DNA of 64,000 nucleotides from Bacillus sp. ISL-7 (GCF_018613065.1 NZ_JAGGQW010000007.1:59771-123770); one strand, 5' to 3'; shown: positions 34,247-43,383, counted from the first letter of the stretch. Notes: generated by a model from the letters alone, not told the origin. A program made the numbers and translations.

Positions 34247-35212
34247 TTAAGGAATTAATAAAATTTTCCCTATGCTCTTACGGCTTTCTAGATAACGGTG
34301 TGCTTCTTGGCCATCGTGCAACGGGAAGGCTGTTGGTTCGGAAACTATTAATTTTCCTTCCTCCATCCACCGAAACAACTCATTTGAACGAGCTATTCGT
34401 TCTTCTCTGGACGTCAGCACATTCCATAAGTCTCCGCCTGTCAGAGTTTTTGATGTATCCATAAGCATCCTTGGGTCAACCAACGCTGGGTCGCCCCCTG
34501 CCATTCCGTAAAATACGACCGTTCCACCGGTGCGAGTAACCTCAAAGCTATCTTGAAGAGTAGAACCTACTGATTCGTAGACCACGTCTACGCCTTTGCC
34601 ATTCGTCTCCTCGAGTACTTGTTCCTTCCAGTCATCCTTGTATAAAAAGACTTGATCCGCTCCCGCTTCTACTGCTGCAGCGCTTTTTTCAATGGAGGAA
34701 GTTAAGCCAATTGCCGTGCCTCCAAGTAATTTTACAATTTGAACAAGAAGCTGCCCCACACCGCCTGCTGCAGCATGTACCAGCACTGTATCATTCTTTT
34801 TCACCGCATAGCTATCCTTCGTTAAATAATGAGCCGTTAATCCTTGAAGCAATACGGATGCCGCTTCCGCAAATGAAATGGTGTCAGGCACTGGTATAGC
34901 TTTTTCAACTGGAACGGCTACTAGCTCGGCATTTGCATATGGTACATCGGCAAATGCCATCCGGTCGCCAATGCTGATACCTTGGACATCTGATCCCGTC
35001 TTTGCTACGATTCCAGCCCCTTCATACCCTAAGATAAAGGGTGGCTCTCCGGCTAGATGATAGTTTCCTTTTCTTCTATATATATCAGCAAAATTCAGAC
35101 CAATTGCTTTCATGCTTAGCAGTATTTCGTCCGAACCAATCACAGGTTCCTCTATATCACCATATTCGAGGACTTCTGGGCCGCCAAATGTTTTGAACAT
35201 AAGTGCTTTCAA
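34247..35212 (-). CDS. Zinc-independent quinone oxidoreductase (MDR superfamily)
   Basis: NADPH:quinone reductase-like enzyme, 321 residues. GroES-like N-domain (GLNFADIYRRKGNY, GYEGAGIV) and Rossmann domain with VLVHAAAGGVGQLLVQIVKL are typical of Qor. The catalytic and structural zinc cysteines of alcohol dehydrogenases are absent. Likely reduces quinones or enones with NADPH. A copy of the GGTGTCAGGCAC repeat word (34880-34891) lies inside the coding region, encoding PVPDT. Monocistronic. Confidence 0.93.
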   Translation of the reverse strand: MKALMFKTFGGPEVLEYGDIEEPVIGSDEILLSMKAIGLNFADIYRRKGNYHLAGEPPFILGYEGAGIVAKTGSDVQGISIGDRMAFADVPYANAELVAVPVEKAIPVPDTISFAEAASVLLQGLTAHYLTKDSYAVKKNDTVLVHAAAGGVGQLLVQIVKLLGGTAIGLTSSIEKSAAAVEAGADQVFLYKDDWKEQVLEETNGKGVDVVYESVGSTLQDSFEVTRTGGTVVFYGMAGGDPALVDPRMLMDTSKTLTGGDLWNVLTSREERIARSNELFRWMEEGKLIVSEPTAFPLHDGQEAHRYLESRKSIGKILLIP

Positions 35213-35420
35213 ATGAATTACCTCATCTTATTTAAATTTTTATGACTCGCTTATATTAAATAAGATCGTGAAAGGTAATGCAAATAATCGTTACCGTTAT
35301 TTCTAATTTCCCGCACTCAAGGGTACAATTACCTCCTAATCGAATGCTTGGTTTATTATAGTTGAAAATAAACTTCAAAGGGTTCGATGTCTTCTAAAAC
35401 ATGAAGATTACATTTATATG

Positions 35421-35449
35421 TTGACATTCAAGGGATAAAGATAATAAAT
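35421..35449 (+). promoter_or_regulatory. SigA-type promoter for the methyltransferase gene
   Basis: TTGACA at 35421-35426 and ATAAAT at 35444-35449 with a 17-base spacer, about 60 bases before the start codon. A second -10-like TATAAT lies at 35469. The rest of the 300-base gap shows nothing. Confidence 0.5.
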
Positions 35450-35510
35450 GAAATAGACTAGCGTTAGGTATAATCCACATCCACTTGTAGTAGAAAAGGA
35501 GACATTATCT

Positions 35511-36263
35511 ATGGATAGAAACAAATTTTCAGCAATTGCTCATCGTAACCATGCATTTAGTAATCCAATTAGCGAAGCAAAGATCATGAAGATGCTCAGA
35601 ATTGTATCGCCTAAAGCATCAGATAAGGTGATTGATATTGGGGCTGGGAAATGCGAATTGTTAATTCGGTTGGTGGAAAACTACCAGGTAACCGCCACTG
35701 CAATAGAATTGTATAACGGGTCCATTGAGGAAGCAAAGCGGAATGCTAGTAATAGAATTCCTGATGGCAGTATTGAATTTATCGTGGAAGATGCCAGTAC
35801 GGCGGTCGAGAGATGTGAGCCAGACGGGTATGATTTTGGGATTTGTATCGGATCTACCCACGCCTTGGGCGGAATGGACCCCACACTTAAAACACTAAAA
35901 CGTCTTGTAAAGAAAAATGGCCATATTTTAATAGGTGAAGGCTATTGGAAGCAGACTCCCAGTCCTGAGTATTTAGAGGCGCTTGGCGGTGCAAACGAGT
36001 CGGAATGTAAAAGCCATGCAGGCACTGTGAAGGCTGGTGAAGAATTAGGTTTAATCCCACTTTGGTCTTATGTTGCTAATGATGATGACTGGGATGATTA
36101 CGAATGGCTTTATTCGATGTCGGTCGAGAATTATTGTCTTGAAAATTCAGATGATCCCGATTGTGAAGCGATGCTGCAGCGAATTCGTACATGGCGCCGG
36201 ACCTATTTGACATGGGGCAGAGATACCTTAGGCTTTGGTTTGTATTTGTATCGAAATAACTAA
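35511..36263 (+). CDS. Class I SAM-dependent methyltransferase
   Basis: Rossmann-fold methyltransferase of 250 residues. Motif I KVIDIGAGKCELLIRL binds SAM, ATAIELYNGSIEEAKR carries the acidic ribose-binding residue, and FIVEDASTA and FGICIGSTHALGG are motifs II-III. The acidic C-terminal third (NDDDWDDYEWLYSM) is less conserved. Substrate unknown; such stand-alone enzymes may act on small molecules. AAAGGAG lies upstream. It is followed by a palindrome array. Confidence 0.88.
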   Translation: MDRNKFSAIAHRNHAFSNPISEAKIMKMLRIVSPKASDKVIDIGAGKCELLIRLVENYQVTATAIELYNGSIEEAKRNASNRIPDGSIEFIVEDASTAVERCEPDGYDFGICIGSTHALGGMDPTLKTLKRLVKKNGHILIGEGYWKQTPSPEYLEALGGANESECKSHAGTVKAGEELGLIPLWSYVANDDDWDDYEWLYSMSVENYCLENSDDPDCEAMLQRIRTWRRTYLTWGRDTLGFGLYLYRNN

Positions 36264-36280
36264 TAGGAAAAAATAGAGCT

Positions 36281-36530
36281 ATACCAAGGCTTCATCCACA
36301 TTTAATCAAACGTTTGATTAGTTTTTTCAAGTAAATTTTCTGCTTTTTTTAATCAATCGTTTGATTAATTTTTTTTCATAATAAATTACCAACCTCATTA
36401 AAACCTTATACACCAAGGTCTCAGACCCTTTTAATCAATCGTTTGATTAGTTATCCAGAAAAAACCTTAACCTCCAAAAATCCATATACACCAAGGCCTC
36501 ATCTCGTTCCAATCAAACGTTTAATTAGTA
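36281..36530. repeat. Array of four TAATCAAACGTTTGATTA palindromes
   Basis: Near-perfect 18-bp palindromes at 36303-36320, 36350-36367, 36432-36449 and 36510-36527. Three are preceded by a conserved box ATACACCAAGGC-TCA about 10-15 bases upstream (36281, about 36408 and about 36486). A fifth copy with box lies at 45319-45366. They fill the 365-base gap before the MarR gene, which holds no other feature. Either operators for a dimeric (MarR/TetR-like) regulator or a short interspersed repeat. Confidence 0.7.
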
Positions 36531-36628
36531 TCATCCCACCTCTGACATTAGACATTTTGTTATCATCTCTGTTATACTATAATAGTTACCCAAGGTAATT
36601 ATTACTCTAACTAACCATTTAACAAGGG

Positions 36629-37057
36629 GTGTTTCAAATAAATACTTCTCAAAAATTTTTCCACCAATTCCTGATGTTGTACCGTCCGTTTGAGAATAAA
36701 CTAAATTTCCATCTCGCCGAGCATAATCTCCACAGAGCGCAATGGTCCATATTTTACTACTTATTCAATAATGGCCCGGCAACGCTAGTGGAACTCTCTC
36801 ATTATTTATATGTAGAGAAGCCCACGGTCACCCGGACCATGAACCGCTTGGAAGAATTGGGCTATGTCGAGCAGGTTCCGAGCAATGATAAACGTGAAAA
36901 AAGAACACAGCTGACAGAGCTTGGGAGAAAAGTATATACGGAAGTCCGTGTGACGATTGATCAGTATGAAACGGACATTTTAAAAGGCATCTCAGAGCAT
37001 GAACAGCTCGAGGCTATCCGCATTATGGGGGAAATTCGTAAAAATATTATTAAATAA
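36629..37057 (+). CDS. MarR-family transcriptional regulator
   Basis: Winged-helix MarR repressor of about 140 residues. HRAQWSIFYYLFNNGPATLVELSHYLYVEKPTVTRTMNRLEELG is seen as consecutive segments, with the wing SNDKREKRTQLTELGRKV. The GTG at 36629 lies inside the SD itself. AAGGGG (36624-36629) is placed eight bases before an ATA codon at 36638, from which the protein would read NTSQKFFHQF as relatives do. So either GTG is used despite poor spacing or ATA is a rare start. It precedes an MFS efflux gene by 13 bases, which it probably represses. Confidence 0.9.
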   Translation: MFQINTSQKFFHQFLMLYRPFENKLNFHLAEHNLHRAQWSIFYYLFNNGPATLVELSHYLYVEKPTVTRTMNRLEELGYVEQVPSNDKREKRTQLTELGRKVYTEVRVTIDQYETDILKGISEHEQLEAIRIMGEIRKNIIK

Positions 37058-37070
37058 GGGGTTTTAAAAA

Positions 37071-38285
37071 GTGACTCAACCTAGAGCTAAACTGTGGACA
37101 AAGGATTTCACTATTGTTTCTGCGGTCAATTTTTTCGTAACTTTAGTCTTTTATTTATTAATCGTAATCATCGGTGTTTATGCAGTCGATGAATTTGGTG
37201 CTTCTACAAGTCAAGCAGGGCTTGTAACAGGAATATTTATTGTCGGGTCTTTAATTGGCCGGTTGTTGATTGGCCGGTTTATTGAGTCAATTGGCCGAAA
37301 GAAAACGTTATTCATTGGTGTCATTTTATTTATTTTGACGCTTCTTTTGTATTTTGTGAACTTCGGGATTACCTTCCTGCTTATTACCCGCTTACTCCAT
37401 GGGATTGCAGGCGGAATGGTCGGGACTGCTACAGGTACGATTGTGGCCCAGATTATCCCGGCTGCTCGAAAAGCGGAAGGGATTGGCTACTTCAGCATGA
37501 GTGCAACACTCGCTACCGCTATCGGGCCATTCATCGGACTCTATATGACCCAACATACAGATTTCCAAATGATTTTTATCTTCTCCCTTGCTTTAGGGGT
37601 AATTAGTTTGATCACTGCATTCTTCGTCGATGTGCCTCCATTAGTTGTATCTGTAAAAACATCTGAAGTAAAGGGATTTAAGCTTTCCAACTATATTGAG
37701 CCAAAAGCACTGCCTATCGCTGTTATTACACTGGTAGTAGCTTTTTGTTATTCCAGCGTTCTTTCTTTTATTAACTTCTATGCGATTGAAATCGACTTAG
37801 TTAGTACGGCGAGTTTCTTCTTCCTAGTCTATTCTATCGCAGTATTGTTATCACGCCCGATCACAGGCCGCTTAATGGACCTGAAGGGTGCAAACTATAT
37901 AATGTATCCGGGCTTTGTCCTCTTAGCAGCCGGCTTATTTCTATTAAGTTCAGCAAGTATTAGCATCACTTTATTGGTAGCAGGAGTTCTAATTGGCCTT
38001 GGTTTCGGTAACATGCAGTCAAGCACCCAGGCAGTGGCCGTTAAAGTAACTCCTCCGCATCGGATGGGTTTGGCGACATCGACCTTCTTTATCTTTCTTG
38101 ATGCAGGACTTGGATTCGGTCCATATATCCTTGGATTCATTATTCCATTAACCGGCTTTAGCAGCCTGTATGTAATCTTAGGTATTGTCGCTCTGGCAAC
38201 CTCAATTCTTTACTATTTTCTGCACGGCAAGAAAGAACGTTCAGGAAGGACGATTATGACTGGACCAACCCCCGACCCTAATTGA
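37071..38285 (+). CDS. MFS transporter, probable drug efflux
   Basis: Twelve-helix major facilitator protein of 404 residues, GTG start. Motif A-like GRLLIGRFIESIGRKKTLFIG between helices 2 and 3 and a motif C-like stretch ATLATAIGPFIGLY in helix 5 suggest an H+-driven exporter of the DHA1 group. It is in one operon with the MarR gene, the classic arrangement for inducible resistance to a lipophilic compound. Substrate unknown. Confidence 0.9.
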   Translation: MTQPRAKLWTKDFTIVSAVNFFVTLVFYLLIVIIGVYAVDEFGASTSQAGLVTGIFIVGSLIGRLLIGRFIESIGRKKTLFIGVILFILTLLLYFVNFGITFLLITRLLHGIAGGMVGTATGTIVAQIIPAARKAEGIGYFSMSATLATAIGPFIGLYMTQHTDFQMIFIFSLALGVISLITAFFVDVPPLVVSVKTSEVKGFKLSNYIEPKALPIAVITLVVAFCYSSVLSFINFYAIEIDLVSTASFFFLVYSIAVLLSRPITGRLMDLKGANYIMYPGFVLLAAGLFLLSSASISITLLVAGVLIGLGFGNMQSSTQAVAVKVTPPHRMGLATSTFFIFLDAGLGFGPYILGFIIPLTGFSSLYVILGIVALATSILYYFLHGKKERSGRTIMTGPTPDPN

Positions 38286-38377
38286 TTTCAGGTAACCGGC
38301 CGATCGAAGGCACGCATAAAACCGGTTTATAGCCAATATGATAAACATAAGAATCCTAATTAAAGGGGTCGGTAGAT

Positions 38378-38572
38378 ATGATAATTTTTAATAAAATTGC
38401 ATTATCATTTGTTGTCTTTTTTTCCTTCAGTATTATCATAAATACTTATTTGGGAGAAAAGGAACGGGTCCAATCTAATGTTATTTACTTTGTTATGAAC
38501 GGGTTTGCTTATATTGTATCTGCCTTAGAAGTTGAAAAGGATAAACTGAGTTTAGAAACGGCAGAAATATAG
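38378..38572 (+). CDS. Small membrane protein of unknown function (64 residues)
   Basis: AAAGGGG sits nine bases before the ATG. The product has a first hydrophobic helix (IALSFVVFFSFSIIINTYL), a short charged loop and a weaker second one (VIYFVMNGFAYIVSAL), then a charged tail. No family recognised. It lies between the MFS gene and the lysine riboswitch, with no partner. Confidence 0.5.
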   Translation: MIIFNKIALSFVVFFSFSIIINTYLGEKERVQSNVIYFVMNGFAYIVSALEVEKDKLSLETAEI

Positions 38573-38670
38573 TGTGAATTTCAAATAAAGTTCCAATTGC
38601 CCTTGAACCAAAAGGAATATTCTGATATATTTACTATCAAATAAATATTTTCTTACTTCTTGTTTTTTGA

Positions 38671-38850
38671 AGTGAGGATAGAGGCGCAAAGACCATTAGT
38701 ACACAATATGAGGATAATGAGATCCAATGATGATTGTGAAAAGGGGAATTTGCCGAAGCTTCAATGAATCTCATTGGTCTTGAAGCTGGTTCTGCTATTG
38801 AAAAAATACAGAACTGTCATATAGGAAACTATATGGAGGGCTATCTTACG
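38671..38850 (+). promoter_or_regulatory. Lysine riboswitch (L-box)
   Basis: The L-box landmarks occur in order: GTGAGGATAGAGGCGC at 38672-38687, the AGTA of the loop E region, AAAGGGGAATTTGCCGAAGC, ATTGGTCTTGAAGCTGGTTC, AGAACTGTCAT and GGAGGGCTATCTT. P1 pairs AGGATAG (38675-38681) with CTATCTT (38841-38847). It lies upstream of dapA and is followed by a terminator at 38882, so lysine should turn the gene off by transcription termination. Confidence 0.93.
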
Positions 38851-38881
38851 CACGGGAACTTATTTTTCTTATGTTTCTACT

Positions 38882-38911
38882 GCAACAGCGAACCCTCGTT
38901 GTTGCTTTTTT
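38882..38911 (+). terminator. Riboswitch-controlled terminator before dapA
   Basis: GCAACAgCGA / TCGtTGTTGC arms followed by TTTTTT, in the leader between the lysine aptamer and dapA. Confidence 0.88.
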
Positions 38912-38978
38912 GCGTTAAATTATGAATGGCCTTTACCCACCTCTAAATTTTATAAAAATTTTAATTAAAGGGTGAGAA

Positions 38979-39869
38979 ATGATGAATTTTGGCCAAGTTT
39001 TAACCGCAATGGTTACGCCATTTGATCAAAATGGTGAAGTAGATTTTAACGCAACAAGAATACTTGTAGATTATTTAATCGAAAATGGTACCGATGGAAT
39101 CGTAGTTGCTGGTACAACCGGAGAATCTCCTACATTAACAACGGAAGAAAAAGTGGCATTATTTAAATTTGTTGTCGACGCTGTCAATGGAAGAGTTCCG
39201 GTTATCGCTGGAACTGGCTCAAATAACACGAGAGCTTCCATCAGCTTAACAAAGCTGGCTGAAGAAACAGGAGTCGATGGGATTATGCTTGTTGCTCCTT
39301 ATTACAACAAACCATCCCAAGAAGGCATGTATCAGCACTTCAAAACGATTGCTGAATCTACACCATTACCGATTATGCTTTATAATATCCCCGGCCGAAG
39401 TGTGGTCAACCTGCCGGTAGAGACCATTGTTCGACTTTCACAGATTCAGAATATTGTCGCCTTAAAAGAAGCAAGCGGTAACTTAGATGCCATGGCTGAA
39501 ATTATTAGCCAAGCACCAAGTGATTTTACCCTTTATAGTGGTGATGATGGTTTAGCATTGCCGGTTTTAGCCATTGGTGGAGCTGGAGTGGTTTCCGTTG
39601 CTTCCCATGTCATTGGTAATGAAATACAAGAAATGATTAATCATTTTAAAAATGGGAATGTCCAAGATGCAGCTAGTGCCCATCGCCGTCTTCTCCCGAT
39701 TATGAAAGCATTATTTGCGGCACCAAACCCAGCACCGGTAAAAGCCGCATTGAATATGAATGGAGTGAACGTTGGAGGTCTTCGCCTGCCATTGCTCCCG
39801 TTAACCACCGAAGAGCAAAGAACACTACAAGGTGTTCTACCAGCAAGCAATGTTAAAGTATTAATCTAA
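38979..39869 (+). CDS. dapA: 4-hydroxy-tetrahydrodipicolinate synthase
   Basis: First committed enzyme of the DAP/lysine branch (and of dipicolinate for spores), 296 residues. VLTAMVTPFD at the start, GTTGESPTL, the catalytic YNIPGRSV with Tyr, and the Schiff-base lysine in IVALKEASGN are intact. Two ATGs (38979, 38982) follow AAAGGGTGAG. Controlled by the lysine riboswitch upstream. In B. subtilis the usual order is dapG-dapA-rnjB and dapA there lacks an L-box. This riboswitch-linked gene beside an RNase J gene may be a second, lysine-responsive copy. Confidence 0.96.
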   Translation: MMNFGQVLTAMVTPFDQNGEVDFNATRILVDYLIENGTDGIVVAGTTGESPTLTTEEKVALFKFVVDAVNGRVPVIAGTGSNNTRASISLTKLAEETGVDGIMLVAPYYNKPSQEGMYQHFKTIAESTPLPIMLYNIPGRSVVNLPVETIVRLSQIQNIVALKEASGNLDAMAEIISQAPSDFTLYSGDDGLALPVLAIGGAGVVSVASHVIGNEIQEMINHFKNGNVQDAASAHRRLLPIMKALFAAPNPAPVKAALNMNGVNVGGLRLPLLPLTTEEQRTLQGVLPASNVKVLI

Positions 39870-39885
39870 ATACCGATAAGAATAG

Positions 39886-39930
39886 CTGCCAAACTCCGTA
39901 AAAAACCGGGTATTTGGCAGTTTTTTTTTG
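39886..39930 (+). terminator. Terminator after dapA
   Basis: CTGCCAAActCCG / CGGgtATTTGGCAG arms and nine T residues. Confidence 0.88.
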
Positions 39931-40018
39931 TCGACAAAAGTTTTACCTCCCTTATCCGATAAAGTAAATCCAAAGGGGCATACTATTCTTATTTACTTGG
40001 AATAAGGAGGATATTAAC

Positions 40019-41692
40019 TTGCGAACTAATGATAATAAATTATCTATTTTCGCCTTAGGCGGCATAAATGAAATCGGTAAAAATATGTATGTGGTTCAGT
40101 ACGCAGATGATATTTTTATCATTGACTGCGGCGGTAAGTTTCCAGATGAAAGTTTATTAGGAATTGATTTGATTATCCCCGATATTACTTACTTAGAAGA
40201 AAATCAGGAGAAAATCCGTGCTCTAATTGTGACCCATGGGCACGAAGATCATATTGGCGGTATTCCTTATATCTTAAGAAAATTAAATATCCCTATCTAC
40301 GCTACCCATTTTACACTTGGTTTAATTGAATTAAAAATTGACGAGCATCGTCTCCATGGAAACACCAAACTCATGACAATTGACTCTAATTCAAAACTTG
40401 AGTTTGGAGAAACCACTGTATCTTTTTTCAGAGTAAGTCATAGTGTTCCTGATTGTCTCGGTATTGTCTTTCATACACCTGAGGGTAATGTCGTTCATAC
40501 CGGGGATTTCAAGTTTGACTTAACGCCTGTGAATAATCAACATTCAGATATTCATAAAATGGCCAATATCGGTCAGCAAGGTGTGTTAGTTTTAATATCT
40601 GAAAGTACGAACGCTGAGCGTAAGGGGCTAACACCGTCCGAGCAAATGATTGGTGGCAATTTGGATGAAGCCTTCATGAAAGCTGACGGGAAAATCTTTA
40701 TCTCCACTTTTGCATCGAATGTTAATCGGGTTCAACAGGTCGTTGCCGCGGCGATAAAGGCCAATCGAAAGATCGCTCTTCTTGGCAGGAGTATGGTAAA
40801 TGTGGTCTCTGTTGCGATTGAACGTGGTTATTTAACTATTCCCGATGGGATGATCATCGAACCACGTGAAGTCGATCGACTTTCTCCTGAAAAGGTGGTT
40901 ATCCTTTGTACGGGGAGTCAAGGAGAGCCAATGGCTGCCCTTTCTCGTCTAGCGAGCGGAAACTTTCGTGATGTCTCCGTTTATCCCGGAGACACCGTTA
41001 TCTTAGCCGCATCTCCAATACCAGGAAATGAAAAGGACGTTTCTCGGATCATAGACAATTTATTTCAACTGGGAGCCAAAGTTATCTATGGATCCGGAAG
41101 TTCAACCGGTATGCATGTTTCTGGTCATGGCTATCAGGAAGATTTAAAACTGATGCTTACCTTAATGAAGCCGACCTACTTCATTCCGATTCACGGTGAA
41201 TATCGAATGCTGCACCACCACCGTTTGTTAGCTGAGTCCGTTGGAGTAGAGAAGGGAAATACCTTCATTATCAAAAATGGTGATGTCGTCGATGTTGAAA
41301 ACCAGGTGGCCCGTCAGACTCGGTCGATTCCAGCCGGAGATACCTATGTGGACGGGATGGGCGTTGGCGATGTCGGGGACATTGTATTACGAGACCGTAA
41401 ACAGCTTTCTGAGGATGGCATGCTCGTAATTGTGATAACCATTAGTAAAGGTGACCGAAGGATTATATCCGGACCTGACACCATTACACGTGGTTTCGTG
41501 TACGCAAGAAATTCGGATGAACTTCTAAAAGAGATTAACCGCCTTGCTAAGAAAACCATTAATGACCTGCAAAGCGAGAATATCCGGCAATGGAATGTAA
41601 TCAAACAGAACATAAAAAAATCAGTCGGACAATATGTATTCACCCAAACAAAGAGAAAGCCAATGATCCTTCCTATTATTATTGAAATTTAA
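40019..41692 (+). CDS. Ribonuclease J (J1-like)
   Basis: Metallo-beta-lactamase/beta-CASP RNase of 557 residues, 5' exo- and endonuclease in mRNA decay. TTG start, eight bases after AAGGAGG. The catalytic motif THGHEDHIGGIPYIL is complete, with HTGDFKFD, ESTNAERKG, FASNVNRVQQ and PIHGEYRM also present. In B. subtilis RNase J2 sits downstream of dapA but has a degenerate HGHxDAIGA motif. This protein keeps the J1-type active site, so it is either a J2 retaining activity or an extra J1-like paralogue. Confidence 0.92.
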   Translation: MRTNDNKLSIFALGGINEIGKNMYVVQYADDIFIIDCGGKFPDESLLGIDLIIPDITYLEENQEKIRALIVTHGHEDHIGGIPYILRKLNIPIYATHFTLGLIELKIDEHRLHGNTKLMTIDSNSKLEFGETTVSFFRVSHSVPDCLGIVFHTPEGNVVHTGDFKFDLTPVNNQHSDIHKMANIGQQGVLVLISESTNAERKGLTPSEQMIGGNLDEAFMKADGKIFISTFASNVNRVQQVVAAAIKANRKIALLGRSMVNVVSVAIERGYLTIPDGMIIEPREVDRLSPEKVVILCTGSQGEPMAALSRLASGNFRDVSVYPGDTVILAASPIPGNEKDVSRIIDNLFQLGAKVIYGSGSSTGMHVSGHGYQEDLKLMLTLMKPTYFIPIHGEYRMLHHHRLLAESVGVEKGNTFIIKNGDVVDVENQVARQTRSIPAGDTYVDGMGVGDVGDIVLRDRKQLSEDGMLVIVITISKGDRRIISGPDTITRGFVYARNSDELLKEINRLAKKTINDLQSENIRQWNVIKQNIKKSVGQYVFTQTKRKPMILPIIIEI

Positions 41693-41703
41693 AACAAAAA
41701 AAT

Positions 41704-41752
41704 GGTGTCAGGCACCATGTGAAGATTTCACATGGTGCCTGACACCTCATTT
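41704..41752. terminator. Terminator from inverted GGTGTCAGGCACC repeats
   Basis: Nineteen-base perfect arms (GGTGTCAGGCACC + ATGTGA and complement) and a T-run CTCATTTTTTAT. It ends the RNase J transcript and lies against the convergent desR remnant. Confidence 0.85.
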
Positions 41753-41753
41753 T

Positions 41754-42269
41754 TTATCCAGTTGGTAATTTTATTCTATCTAAGATGGTTGTCAGGTAAT
41801 TTCTGACTGTGCTAATTTTTGTTTTTCTCTCGGTTAGCGGTTGGAACTCTTCGATGTTCTGTTCGTTTTGGTTTGAGTCTTCATCGATTAGTTCGGGGCA
41901 GTATATTCGCTGTCCATTGATGATGCTGCGAATCGATCCTGCTAATTCCTCACTCGGGCTATCCTTCAATAAATACCCGCTTACATCCGCTTGTAAGGCC
42001 CTTCCATAATACCCACTCCTGGCAAAGGTTGTTAGGATGATAACCTTACAACCAAATGCCTTTAAAGACTCAGCTGCCTCAAGACCGCTCATTTCAGGCA
42101 TCTCAATATCCATGATACAAACATCTGGCTGCAACCGGTGCACTAGTGCAAGGGCTTCTTCCCCATTGCTAGCCTGCCCGACTACTTCCATATCCTCTTC
42201 CAAATTGAGGAGAGAACCAATTGCCCCTAGCAGCATTTCCTGATCCTCAGCAATAACAATTCGAATCAT
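41754..42269 (-). pseudogene. desR: DesR-like response regulator with truncated DNA-binding domain
   Basis: The receiver domain is complete and DesR-like (IVIAEDQEMLLGAIGSLLNLE, phospho-Asp in CIMDIEMPEMSG, ILTTFARSGYYGRAL, YLLKDSPSEELAGSIRSI). The LuxR-type output is broken: after FQPLTER the frame passes KTK straight to ISTVRNYLTTILDRI, so about 23 residues that form the helix-turn-helix are missing. The protein then ends at KLPTG, beside the repeat terminator. DesR of B. subtilis has about 199 residues; this has 171. No DesK kinase gene lies between it and des. It probably cannot bind DNA normally. Confidence 0.8.
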
Positions 42270-42351
42270 ATAAGTTCCCTCCTTATCTGTCAGCTGTTAT
42301 GTAAGTAACAACTCCCCTTAAATTAAGGGGAGCAAGCCTTGATTGATCTAG

Positions 42352-43383
42352 TTAGATTTCAGGTTTAACTTGTACGGAAAACCTCTTTTTAGCTAAAGCT
42401 TTGACTTCTCTAAAGCTCACAAAGTTCTTTCTTTCCTCATCCCACAAGCGGAAACGTATTGACTTTAAGCTTGTAGCAAGAGAAATGGTTGGTACGTTTT
42501 GTAACGGAGGCGTATTATTATGTGCTTCCTCCAATTTATAGTTAGGCACCCGTGGGCTTAAATGATGAACATGATGGAAACCAATATTCCCAGTGAGCCA
42601 TTGCAAAACTTTTGGAAGCTTATAGAAAGAACTACCCTCTACTGCGGCTTTTACATATTCCCACTCTTTGTCCTCTTCAAAATAAGAATCTTCAAAAGTG
42701 TGCTGTACGTAAAACAACCAAATACCAGCAGCTCCGGAAATCATAAAAATTGAACCTTGTACTAGTAGAAACGCCTGCCATCCGATTGCCCAACAAAGCA
42801 AGGCAATCAAAGCAACGATTAGAACATTCGTTAAATAAGTGTTGTTACGTTCCTTCTGTTTTGCACCTTTGCGGTTAAATCGATTTTTAAGAAGGAACAC
42901 ATAAATCGGACCTAATCCAAGCATGACCAATGGATTACGGTAAAAACGGTAGGCTAGACGAAGTCTAATTGGTGCAGCTAAATATTCATCTACAGTAAGT
43001 GTCCAAATATCACCGGTTCCGCGTTTATCCAAGTTACCACTTGTCGCATGATGGACAGAATGCTCATGTCCCCATTGATCAAACGGGAAAACCGTTAACA
43101 CACCCATCGCAGTTCCAACGATTCGGTTGGCCCGGCGGCTTTTAAAGAAGGAATGATGGGTACAATCATGAAAGATGATGAAAATTCTCGTTAAAAATCC
43201 TGCCGCTACCACAATTGGAACTAATGCTAACCAATAGGAAACGGATAGACTTAAATAGGCAAGGTACCACAAGCCAATAAATGGTAGAACCGTGTTAATA
43301 ATTTGCCATACACTTTCTTTTGTCGTTGATTGTTCAAAGGGAGCAACTTGTTTTTTTAGAGTTTTCGTATTTTGTAAGGTCAT
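42352..43383 (-). CDS. des: Membrane fatty acid (phospholipid) desaturase
   Basis: Acyl-lipid desaturase of about 343 residues that adds a double bond to membrane phospholipids after cold shock. Three His boxes bind the di-iron site: HDCTHH, HEHSVHH and HHVHH. Four membrane helices flank them (LWYLAYLSLSVSYWLALVPI and others). The sequence follows B. subtilis Des closely (SNLDKRGTGDIW-type segment here as GNLDKRGTGDIW; EDSYFEEDKEWEYV). I start at MTLQNTK (43383); the upstream codons to 43422 have no SD. The desKR thermosensor normally lies downstream; here only a broken desR remains. Confidence 0.95.
   Translation of the reverse strand: MTLQNTKTLKKQVAPFEQSTTKESVWQIINTVLPFIGLWYLAYLSLSVSYWLALVPIVVAAGFLTRIFIIFHDCTHHSFFKSRRANRIVGTAMGVLTVFPFDQWGHEHSVHHATSGNLDKRGTGDIWTLTVDEYLAAPIRLRLAYRFYRNPLVMLGLGPIYVFLLKNRFNRKGAKQKERNNTYLTNVLIVALIALLCWAIGWQAFLLVQGSIFMISGAAGIWLFYVQHTFEDSYFEEDKEWEYVKAAVEGSSFYKLPKVLQWLTGNIGFHHVHHLSPRVPNYKLEEAHNNTPPLQNVPTISLATSLKSIRFRLWDEERKNFVSFREVKALAKKRFSVQVKPEI

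Noticed and set aside
34880..34891. Insertion of the GGTGTCAGGCAC repeat into the oxidoreductase gene
   Set aside because: The word encodes PVPDT in frame and the protein aligns normally there, so it may be coincidence; recorded as a copy only.
36281..36530. CRISPR-like array
   Set aside because: Units are palindromic, unevenly spaced and drifted, the intervals are not spacer-like and there are no cas genes.
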